Positions 39,201 through 51,200 of a stretch of DNA of 64,000 nucleotides are shown here, piece by piece (the stretch's first letter is position 1; each line of letters opens with the position of its first letter). A program made the position numbers and the translations under genes. The notes under the pieces are model-generated. The model was not told the origin of the DNA and searched no databases. It saw only the letters and a program-made list of their open reading frames with translations. The stretch lies in NCBI RefSeq assembly GCF_027744825.2, contig NC_071334.1:64206937-64270936 (forward strand). Direction: 5' to 3'. Source of the DNA: Synchiropus splendidus. Its lineage: Eukaryota > Chordata > Actinopteri > Syngnathiformes > Callionymidae.

Positions 39201-42200
39201 TCATCTGTTTGCTTTTGTTCTACCCAGTGAATGATGAATATCATCCACAAAAACCTCAGGCAGACTGCCTCGCTTTATGTGTGTCTCAGTGAGGGACACA
39301 TCCTGCCACAGCTGTCCACTGATGATCATCAGTCTAAATTGCACATGCCTATCCTACTGTTTTTCTATGAGAGTCCATTAACGTCCTACCAGACACCAGT
39401 CTGTCAATTTCAGTGTTTTATGAGCGCTAGATGGGGGATTTCACTCTCAGTCACAGCAAATTAGACAGACATGAGTATTTTAAAGTGCCTTGCACAGCAC
39501 CAATAAAATAGCACCTACTGATGAATACCACATTATGTGTGTGACTAAGAGGCAGTGCGCTTGTCCACAAGTGTTTTGTTCAAATGTTTTTATTATCGTG
39601 AAGAGAGCTCCTGGCAGTCCAAAAAGTATCGTGTTGTACTTTCATCCAAACTCTTTGAAGTCCCAAAGACCATTATTGTAAAATCAAAACAGGATTTTAC
39701 AATACTGTCAGGTAATAAGGCAATAAGGTTGAATTGAATCCAAGAAATAAGAGAGATAAGTAAGCTTAAGAGAAAAGCAAAGGAACTGAGTTCAGTTACT
39801 AAATCCAAGTATGGGATAGTGGATCATGATTGTCGAAATGATGCATATCCTTTTATCTCTTTCGTTCATTGGAATAAAGTAGACCCTCTCAACCTGGTTT
39901 TTTTTTTCAACTTATCTGACATGATTTCCCTTGTTGTGCAGCCCTCATATGAAATGACCAAACTGTAACTATAATGGTAATGTGTCCATATACTTACTGT
40001 TCAAAATCCCACACGGCATGCAAACTCTGTCACTGACTCAATGCCAGTCTGACATTGGAAATGGCTGAGTGTATGTTCAACTCTTACATCCTAGAAAGCA
40101 TTATCCGTTAAGTAAGTGACTCTTTTCTTCCGACAGGTTGACACCGGACTACAAAGCATTTTTATTGGATAGTCAGTGGGAAATGCAGATTTCTCAGAAG
40201 ATGAACAAGACTTATTATATTTATAATAACATAAGAAGACATACCAAAACTGTATTGCTAGAACAGGTATGAGAGGATGAACAGATGGATCACCATAAGA
40301 TGGATGGGTACTCTAAACAGTTGGGGTCTGTAGTGTGTGCCCGTGTTGGTGTGTCATTTGTCTCCTTCTGTGTTTGTCGTCTTTGTAGAATGCAAAGGTG
40401 ATGCTGAGCTTCCCTGCAGACTCAATTTTGGACGTGGTCCAAAGCTTAGCTTCGGTAGCACACGCAGTCACATCCACCCCCACAGTTTCTCCTGTGCAAA
40501 GCAGACTAACACACCTGCCTCCACATTCTCTCCTGTGTCGGCACACTCCGTGGCCACTCTCTCCAATTACTCCTAATATCTGCCAGCTCTTTGGCATGCA
40601 GGGTCTAGTGTGTGTCACAAATGTGGGGGCGGTGCTTGGCGTGTTATTTAGTATGCATTTGTGTGGGCAGGTGTGATTTAGCACAGGGGAGGTATCATTG
40701 GAGCTCAGCACCAGGTGGCAGAGGTCAGCTCCCCTCACTTGGTGACACTCCATCATCCCAGCAGACTCTTCGTGAATGTCTGTGCAGTGCATTTCTGCTC
40801 GAGTCGACGCCATCCATTTTACAATCTTGACAATAACTTCCTGCTCGGCACGGTGAGTGTTTTGTGTCGAAGTGTATTATCAGCCAACAGCTAGGTTTTA
40901 TTACTTTTTGCCCGATAAGACGAGGAGATTATTACCTGTTTACACTGAGGTTGTGGTCTAAACCCTGAACCAACCTTTATTAAAGTTTGTCTCTCATTCA
41001 AAGATGGAGAGATATCTTTGAACTCCAGATCATTCTCGTATTCGCTTGGATTTCGCTGCTTTGAAACAGAATAATATTTTTTTCTGATATATATTACATT
41101 AAGACACATTTTCCATCTGTGTCTTAATTATGTAGAAGGACTAGCACTTAGTCTCCTCTGAAACTCAGCTGCATCAATGTTCAAACAGATATCGCATTCC
41201 AAGTGAAACAAGAGTAAATAGGCGAGGCTTTTCTTAACATTTTGGTGATAGCATCCCTAACGCTCATCTCCCGTCCTCCCCCTCCCTTCCATTCGTTGCT
41301 CCCAGCTGACCTCTCCCCAGCTCCTCTCCCACTCTCCTCTCCATCCAGCCAGGATCCATATTGAATTATAGTGTTTGCCATTAGCCTCTGGGTTGACAAT
41401 GTAATTGCCTTGATCCAGCCAGGTCTGCAGAAGCCTGACATAGGCAAACCTTCAATTGGCATTCACATTGATGACTGCCCGTCCATCAAAATACCAGCGC
41501 TTGTGTCACTGTTGGAGCTCTGAGAACTGCTACACTAAAACTACCAATTAAAGATGAATTTAGTTTGTCACTTAAGATTCATTTTTAAACCAGGGGTTTA
41601 GATATAAAGCCTGCAGACGTTGTGCTGTGAGGTTGACAAAAGACTTCACTGTGAGCAGAGTCCTTACTTATTTATTTAGTCATTTTTGTACGTTCTTGGT
41701 AGGACTGGAAAGCCTCATGAACTATGCACCAAAGTATTTATGACCCTTATTAAGCATAAATAATGAATTCATGAACTGTCAGATAAAAATATTTTTTCCG
41801 TTATTTTTTATTGTTTTATTTAACCTGCTATTGCTTGGTTTACATCATACTTGGTGCAAGAAATGTGAGAGACATTGTGTAGGCAGTCATGATGTTTTCT
41901 GCCGAATAGTTGACAGCACCTTTTTCACAATGACGCACGTCTTTACTGGCAAGCTGTCACAAAGTATTAGATAACTCTCACACCTTCAGTTGTCAGCTCC
42001 ACGCTGAAGAAGATCAGTGAGTTTGAGGCTCAAATTCCTTTCCTTTTGTCGCTCTGCCACCCTTGACATTTAAATGCCTCTTGTGGACCACATGCAACTA
42101 AATTTCCCTCTGATATCAGAATGTGAATTTTGGTGTTTCTCAATGCAGGGTCGCTGCACGAGAGAGAACTGCAAATATCTGCACCCGCCGTCTCACCTGA

Positions 42201-45200
42201 AGACCCAGCTGGAGATCAATGGACGAAATAACCTGATACAGCAAAAGACCGCCGCCGCCATGTTGGCTCAGCAGATGCAGTTCATGATCCCCGGCACCAC
42301 CATGCAGCCTGTGGTTAGTTCTCAAGAAAGAAAAGTTGCTTGCTTAACTTTTGTTAATGCCAGTGATTAACCTTCATCTTGATGGATCATTTAAAAAGTA
42401 ACTAAGCACCACTCTAGTAGTTTCTCCTCCCGGGCTGTAGTCTCAGCTGCACCTACCAGGTGTTACTCTGCATCAATGCAGCGTTGAGCTCTGCTGAAAT
42501 AGAATGAACGTACTCAGCAAATCTTGTGGGGGTTTTTTTATAGAAGTAAAACAATTTTCTTTCTCTATTCACACACTGTGTTCCTCCCCAACCCTTCCCC
42601 TCTCTGTTTATTTTCATACCACACCAGGCTGCAACTGTCGATTTCTGCTATGTTTCCGCTATCTGCTACAGCTCTTTCCTTTATTTTTCAAAAGATTGTT
42701 CAGGTTGTCATTTGTACAAAGTATGTTTTATTGGCATTTACGTGACTGATTTATGCATTGACACACTCGTTCTTCCCAGCACACCTTCCCGGTCAGCCAG
42801 GGCCTAGGTTCCAGTACTGGCCTGAGTTACGCACCCTACCTGACGCCGATGTCGCACAGCATGGGCCTGGTGCCCACTGACATCCTGCCCACCACCCCGG
42901 TCATCGTTCCTGGCAGCCCACCCGTTTCCGTCACGGCCAGCTCCTCCACAAACCAGAAACTGCTGCGTACTGACAAGCTGGAGGTGACACAGCCATCAAT
43001 CTCATTGACAAATTGAACCATGACTTCAAGTCACCGTATCAGATTCTGCAGATCTCTGGAGTGTTGTTGCTTTGGCTCCTGTTTACGTTTATACTTCCCT
43101 TAGTGAGGTTTGCCCAGTAGTAATAAAGAACAGTTCTTTTCACAAGGGCATTTCTCAACAAGCCGTATGTTAAATTTGTCATGTTTGACCATGTTTTGAA
43201 TGGCTATCTACCAGACGCATTGTTGGATATGCTCTCAATTATACATGAAAACTGTACAATTACAAGTAATACTCGCCTGGCTGCCACAGAATCAACATTC
43301 AGTCTGCATCTACCTCCTGGCGCACTGCTCTGGATGAGTATGCCTTTGTAATTGGGGTTGAGAAGATGATTGTTTTTGCTTCATTACAATTGTAAAGATA
43401 AACAATAATCTCTCTCAGACCTGGAGGTGATGTGTAGGTGGGAGCAGCTATGTGTTTTTCTCCTCAGCAGCACTATCACTTAGCAACTGAATGAAGCTGC
43501 TGCTAATCAAACAGTATCCCTCTGAGATACGAACGCACTCCCACACAAGACCAGGATGTGTTTGTTCCTGCGTATGTGTGTGAGTGCATGTCTTATATTG
43601 AGTATGTGCTCGAATGTCACGTGTATGCATTGGTGCATTTGAATCCCCCTGTGTGGGTGAATAACAGAACCTGCCGTGATCAAAACCGCCAGCTGAAACA
43701 GACTGTTTAGTGGAGTGGCATAATTAAACAGTCGCCGCTACACGTGGTCGGTCGCCCTCCCGACCTACTCTTTCACTTTTTACGCTCGTCCTCACCTTCT
43801 TTGTCTAACGGCTTTTGTTTGCTTGTCCATCCTCACTCTGCTGCTCTCAGGTGTGTCGTGAGTTCCAGAGAGGCAACTGCGCTCGCGGCGAGACGGACTG
43901 CCGCTTCGCTCACCCCAGCGACAGCCCCATGATCGACACCAGTGACAACACGGTCAGAGTCTGCATGGACTACATCAAGAGTCGATGCTCCCGCGAGAAG
44001 TGCAAGTACTTTCACCCTCCGGCTCACCTGCAGGCCAAGATCAAGGCGGCCCAACATCAGGCCAACCAGACGGCTGTAGCTGCACAAGCCGCTGCCACCA
44101 CTGCAGCCATGGTGAGAGCACTGATACCCACATGTTACCACCCAAATTGTTAGTTTGATCTGCACTCTGTATCACCTGGTCTAACCGTAGTGCTGAAGTA
44201 GTAGCTGAAATATGCATGGCAAAATTCTATTTTACGTTTAAAGAGGGCATTGATTACTGCTTAAAAACATTCAAATCTTGTATATTTCGAATGAGATTTC
44301 AGATATCAATACAGTTGTGTTATCTTTATTAGTATTATAATTATTATTATCTTTCTTACTGACCTTGTCTGAATGAGTCAACCATAAAATGTCAATATTA
44401 TTTGCAATCCCGTCCAATAAAGGCAAAGAAAGACAAACGTTGCGCTGTTTCACATGAAGCCCTAACATTCCTGAAGCTGCATCCCTCAAGGGTTTAGTTT
44501 ATTCATAGCATGGCTGTCTTTGATCTTTTAGGGAGCCTTCTCATGTTGACACCTGCCTTACTTACTCTATGGCATTTAAGTATCAGTGGAATACTTGCTT
44601 TATCTTCTTGTGTATCACTGGAGAGAGCATGTACAACTTCAAGGAATCTGTTTTGTTATTACTCGACAAATGTTATTATATTGTAATTCAAGCGAAGCAT
44701 CAGTACACAGTCTGTATGTTTCTTGCCATGCCCTTGTTCATTCAAAAACAAGACAGACACTCCCTGCTCAGCATAAGTGCAGTTCACTGCAGATCAGTTC
44801 AAATGAAATCAAGGAGTCCAAGTGGGGGTTGGTCGTCCTTCTGACCTAGCTGACTTGGCAGAGTCACATGTAGGCAGTCAGGGAGTGAAGCTCGGCCCCA
44901 CAAACCACCGGTGCAGCTACTTGTGTCGCCTCCACCTCTGCAGTGTGCTGAATGATGTTTTCTCTCCATGACATTGGCATGCTTTACATGCTGCACCACT
45001 CTTTAGCTGGCTCCATCACCATCCCTTCATAAACTAGTGACACGAAAAAAAGCGATAAAGTGACAGAGGCCGTGCACACAGACGTCACACCACCACCCTC
45101 AACCATAATATCAGCCATTTACCATTGCCTTTACTGGAAGATCTATGCTTATTAGCTTTATGGCCCAATATCCCCTTTACTACAGGCTGAGTCGGAGGTG

Positions 45201-48200
45201 AGGAAGCTAAACCTGCAGACTGTGTCTTGTTTAGTCAGCACCTTTAATCCAATTTTCTCCCAGCTTTAACCCCAGCTCAAGCACTTTCGTGAAACAGAGA
45301 GCCGTAAAACCTGTTCTGCAGCTCTAGTATAAAAGATAATTTTATTAGCTATCAGCTCTACTCCCTGACTTAAAGATCGTAGTGTCTGCTGCGAAAAAAA
45401 AGGAACTTATCAGTGTAGAATATCTCTGCTGATATCGAATAGTAGATGCTGTATTGAAAATATGTCTTTTTTTACCCTGCTTGTTTTGTATTTTGTCAGA
45501 CTCATATATCGCACATCGAAAGCATTAAATCATGTTTCTTTTCCACATTAATCTCGTGTTGCTTGTGGGGCGGCTGGCTTTCCCTCCTGTTCATAATCAC
45601 GTTTGCTTATTAATTCATGAAACTATCGCTCATCTACACTAACAAAAACATTTTGATTCTTTGTTATCAATCAGTTTAAATCCATGGACCTACGCATTGG
45701 ACCTCTTTGTGCTATGCTCATTTCATCTGTGGTCCCTTTTCATTCTTCATGAGGAAGTCATAGGCTCAGATTCATATGTACAGTGCATCACGGACTGATA
45801 ATGTTCACCAGTATTTGTGTGAATATTTTGCGTGTGTGCGTGCTTAAATAACACAAAGGACAATTTAAAAAATAATAATTAATATTAATAAATACATAAA
45901 TATGAATAAAAAATCTGAATTTCTCTGAAATGCACCAAGCTCGCCTCTTAAGTTGAGGGGCGTATTTCATGTAACACACCAGCTGTGATCAATACCAACC
46001 AGGTTTGGGTGCTCTCCACAAAGCTAATAGCATCATGGCTAATCAATATTGCAAGCAATATCCCAATTTTAAAGACATTAGTGTTGAATTCCTTTTCAAC
46101 CCAAATGCGTCCTGTCATACTCTGTCCAGTTTAGAAAAAAAAGGTTTTTAAAAAGTGACAACTTGCTGCATATTTCTACTTCTCCCTTGTTGTTAGGAGG
46201 AAACCAGAGAACCTTAACACCACCTAATGTTGTTTTTATGAGAAGCAGTGTGTTTGTTGACTGTGTAGATTGCTGCTAAATGCCCTGTCACCTTGTTGTT
46301 TGTACTAGAAATTTGATAAACTGGTTACTAAATGCTTCTCCTTAGTTTACAATGTCATCGTAGACTGTGACTTTTTTTAACCAAAAAAAGTGAAATGTAG
46401 AAGCTTGCTTTGGTACTAATTCAATATGTAGCAATGTATTTCTCCAGAGTAAACAAAAACATTTTGTTTATGTGCATGCCTATTGTTTCGTATGTGGTAT
46501 ACTTGCATTCAGATTATTTTTTGTTTTTGTTTTTTTCCTTCTCACCTATCCACAATGCAATGCTGTCCCCCATGATGCACCTCTGCTTGCTGTATGTTAA
46601 TACGCTTGAATCCCATTGGCCCACTGCCATCATGTGCTCGCTGCCTGCTAATTAAAGACTCAGTCGACTGCCAAAGCAATGAAGCGACCCCTCGAGGCAA
46701 CTGTAGAACTGGTACTTTGACCTTTCACCTTTTGCTTTGCATGTAGCTTCTTTAAATGTACTGTAGCCACTCACAAAATTTAAGTTGGCTCTTTGTTTTG
46801 TGTATTACTCTAAAGTCTATTTCTATACCAGTACTTGAAGTATACAAGTGAAACGCTAATGTAATGCTTTGATGTAGTTTCTTCTTGTTGTTGTTGTTGT
46901 TGTAGTTATAGCAAATTCCATTTGGACGTTTTTTGTGCTTTGCATATTCACTTATTTGAATATCCGTGTTGTGAGAGTTCGGTTCAAACCCACTGTGCTT
47001 CTGTTCTGTGTGTGTGTGTGTGTTGGGTGGGCAGGCCTTCCCTCACGGCGTCCTTCAGCCGCTACCAAAGCGACCGGCGCTTGAGAAAAGCAACGGAGCG
47101 AGTTCCCTCTTCAATCCCAGTGTTTTGCACTATCAGCAGGCGTTGGCCAACGCACAGCTCCAGCAGCCTGCTTTCTTTCCCACAGGTACAGGCACTGTCT
47201 CTACAGACGCACACATTCGCGCAGCCGCTGAAATGCTTCGGTCATCCTCTTGTGATTAGCTCGTGTTTTTGCCTCCCCAGAACATAATGGTTCTTCTGTC
47301 TCAGTTAGGGACCAGCAGTAGCACAAGACCCCGTGGGTCACCTGCTAAGTGGGTTAGATGCAGCTGATGCATTCGGCCTTTGCTACACACAGTCATGAGG
47401 ATATGATTCCACGCTTTTCCCCTCGTCCTGTCTGCCTGTGTACATGCTATGGAAGTTAATGAAGCTATAGTTACACTGCACAAGACTTCTCAGTCGGTGT
47501 GATGACTGAATTCATCAGACCGGTTGAGTTTGAGTCATTCAATAATTCTTCAGTTATATTTATAGCTTAGCAGCGAGGGGTTATAATGCTGCATGTTTTA
47601 TCTTTTATTAATGTGGTTCTTGCAGCAAATCCTGCTCGTCTTTGTGTGCATGTAGAACTAGAAGGTTTGTGTGATGCACTCACCCTGCATGAACACCTCT
47701 GTTATTCTTATGTGTTGGTGTGGGATGTAAAATATATGAGTCGCTATCCTTTAAAAATACATGAATTAGTCATTAAATTAGTCATGAATTATACTGTGAA
47801 ACCTCCCAGTCATTTTATGTGACATTTCATCATTATCAAAGGAAGTAATATTGGAATACAAACCCTGACTTCCTTAGTGTATTGTTTAATAAGTAGCACT
47901 TGTGGAATTGTAGCTGTAAATATGGTAATATGGCCACACATCTACTGACTAATGGTGTTACTTAGAAACCCACCACTCTCTGCTGCTGCATGATTACAGC
48001 ATCACTGAGCTTTTGTGTCTAATCTTGTTGTTCTCCTCCCCCTTTATTAACCTGTTTATCTCCCGACTCTCTCTCCCTCTTACCCGCCCTCTGCATGAAC
48101 ACAACAGGGTCAGTCTTGTGCATGACTCCTGCTAGCAGTCTTGGTAGGTCCTTACCCTCCTCTCTCTCTCTCTCTGTCTCTCTGTCACACACACACACAC

Positions 48201-51200
48201 ACACACACACTATAAATTGTGTTTATATGTTTGTGTGACTGGTGGGTTATGATAACGGCTGCCAACGCTGGTGGACAGACGTTCATATATCACCTGTATG
48301 TATTTCATATTCCATGAGAAAACCAGAACACTATTCTTGTTCTCGTCCAATCACTCAATAGAACACCCCGGGTCCTATCAGCACCACGCTGAATGAAGGT
48401 TGTTAGTTCTTCTGTGTGATTTTATAAGAAATGGATCTGGAAAACTGTAGCGTAGCCACTGTCTTTGCTGTGCTGTGTGATCAGGAAATTGAAATCAGTT
48501 TCCCAGACAAATTGATTGTAATAAGAGGAATCCGTAGAGATGGGAATTCCGACTGCATTCACAGCCAAAAGTGAAAGTCATTGTCTCAGCAATGGCTCAT
48601 AATCCCACAATTGTTTGTAATACGTATTAAAACCAGTGGATTTAACCGCAGTGGATCGTGAGCCTTAGCTATCGTATCTTCACTACAATAACATTTGAGG
48701 TACCCAACTTTATGCCATCATGTTCATACACCACTATTGGTTAATAACATTGTAGCCTTTTATTGTATAAACTCTGATTCACTGTGTCCTGGTTCACGGA
48801 CGTCTTTACTGAAGCATTTTGTTACCATGCACTCTCATGCAGAATTGGTATGAATGAAACGCAATGTTCAAGTTTTTTTTTTTCCTTTTTTCATGACTGG
48901 AAAAGCTCCTGATGAAAAACACCGTTTTATAGGCAATTTTCTTAGTGGATCAATGAGGCTCCAAATTTTGCTGACAAAATGTGTTCTTGCACTTTGTTAT
49001 TGTCAACAGCTTTCTTTGTTCATAAAGTGTAGATGCTCATTAACACTAACAAATAGTTGGAGAATAAACCGAGATGAGATTGGAATAATCTTGTGTTAAC
49101 CATAAGGAAGGTAGGTGGTTCATTTAATCGTGATTTTCATTTCCGCCATAATTGCCCAGCCCTAGTTTGAGGGTTAATCGAAAATGCCTGTGTAAAAACG
49201 GACGGTACTTTTCATGTGAGCAGAAAATTCCCATCTCTGTGACTAAAGACGCTGCCGATAATAACGGCCTGTGGCTTTTATTTATTCCGTTGATTTCTCT
49301 GGGAAAGCAGCACACTGATTTTCCTTGTAAATTTCCTTACTTGTGATTTGTAATCGGCTTTTCTCCTCTTGTTTTTTTGTTTTTCTCCCACGCTCTCTTT
49401 TCTTTTCTGTCTGTCCTCCTTTGCTTGGCATTGTGAATGGTTGCATGCCATCTGCCGGTATAACCCTAACGATGGCTTGCTGGCTCTCTGTAACATCCTC
49501 CACCATCAACAACACCATCAACCGTCGACATTGCTCATGCCACTACTGTTGCCATGGTTACCACAACGCTCCACTTTCCTGTCCATTGCTACCACCTACA
49601 CCTTCGTTCCCTTTTCCACCCCCCAAACAAAGTCCCAATGATGTACAGTGCTACGCCTGCTACTGTCTCTGCAGCAACAACTCCTGCCACAAGTGTCCCC
49701 TACGCAGCAACAGCACCAGCCAATCAGGTTTGCTCCTTCTAAAGCTTTCTTTCATCAGTCCCCGGAGCTCTGAAGAAGTGCTGAGCGGTCATGACCGGCT
49801 GTCAATCTCTCGTGTGTATCAAACCCTAAATTTCGGCCTGCGAAGCCTCCTGTAACACACTTCCTCAGAGCTCCCACATTTGCAAAGTAGTAGTTGTGTT
49901 GTGTTGCCTTTTATGCTGGTTATGTTTGGCATGCTTTTGAGTTTTATTTTTCACTTTCCTCTTGTTGTCGATCAAGCCTCTCTATCTGCTGCAGCAGCCT
50001 CATCTGCTTCTGTGCTGCGAGAATACGCGCCTCTTATATGTTTCACAGCTGGACTTTTTTCTTCTTCCTGGGTGCTCTGTCATGACTGAAACGCCATAAC
50101 TTAACAGGCTGCTTTTTGAGTCACCTTTCAGGTTACAGTACAGAATTTGAATGAGTTGAATGAGGATGGGATGCTAATTTACACCTCTTTGCCATCGGCT
50201 GTTCAAAATCTTGTTCTTGGAAACAAGTTTTCATTCATTCATGTCTTTTTCCAGACCTGTCTGTTTAGCAATTTAGGAGATGTTTTTGGAATAATTTAGT
50301 TTTTTAGATTTTTTTTGGGAGGAAAATAAATGTACTCCTTCACATTTAGTTAGTTGAACCTGAAAGGACGTGCAAAGGAGGGCGTGCTTTAAAACTTATT
50401 TTGTGTCTGGCCTTCCTTGAAAGAAAGTTTCTCCAAAGACTAGTCTGCCGAACAGAGAGGGTTGTAGTCAAAATCAAGGCCTACAGAGACCAAGACCAAA
50501 CTGAGAACAGACATTTGAGGTATCAAGCACCCAACACAAAATGCAATCGTGTAGAGAATCAAGTCCTCGTTCTTAAATCAGTTCATTGGAACACGTTGTC
50601 TGCTGGACTCGTCTCTGCTCTGCGTATAAATCATCCAGGGAAACGGTCACCAGTAGGAGGAACCCACCCAGTTCTAAAAATGACTCCCAGCTCTCCGGTT
50701 GCTGCGTGTCAGCAGGACACGGCTGGAGTTGCGGGAGGGTTGAGCGATGTAAGGGTGTCCTGTTTTTAAACTCAGGCTTTACCACACACACACACACAGC
50801 TCGTCATCGTTGAAGGCTGGTGGTGCACAGAGGTGCATTGAGGACAGATACTTCCACGTGTGATTTTTTTTTTCTTTTTTTAAGAGAGACAATCCTACCA
50901 TTTGTTGAAAGTGCAACTGGAAGTTTGCGAGCTGAGCATGTTCAGCCAACATTTCTTGTTGTATGTCAGGCTTTCAAGGTCTACAGTCTGTCTTAAAATC
51001 ACCATGGCAACGACTTCTGAGGCTATCTGACATGAAATAAAAAGTGAAATGCCTTTGCGATGATGAAAGAATCAAAGGGTTTCAGTGAGTGGAATTTTGC
51101 CGGCTAATTTGGGACCGTTTGTTTTTATTCTAGCCATTGGTTTGTCAACCAAATGATGTCTACTGTCCAGTGGGATGTTTATACAGAGCATGAACTTGGA

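Larger units (their letters stand above)
27277..42148. other. Large MBNL2 intron splitting zinc finger 2
   Basis: 14.9 kb without a recognised exon. It holds repeat relics listed separately (about 30.1, 32.6-33.3, 35.8 and 37.4 kb). Splitting finger 2 after SLK in phase 0 is the usual MBNL gene structure. Confidence 0.7.

Noticed and set aside
40313..40813. 166-codon ORF on the minus strand
   Set aside because: No domain or motif, within the large MBNL2 intron, no promoter or splice support; likely chance.
49343..49855. 170-codon ORF on the plus strand covering the 95-nt exon
   Set aside because: It reads the exon in the wrong frame. It is open because the AG-free, pyrimidine-rich zone has few stop codons.
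50401..50769. 122-codon ORF in the last MBNL2 intron
   Set aside because: No recognisable protein; contains repeat-like GACCAAGACC text.
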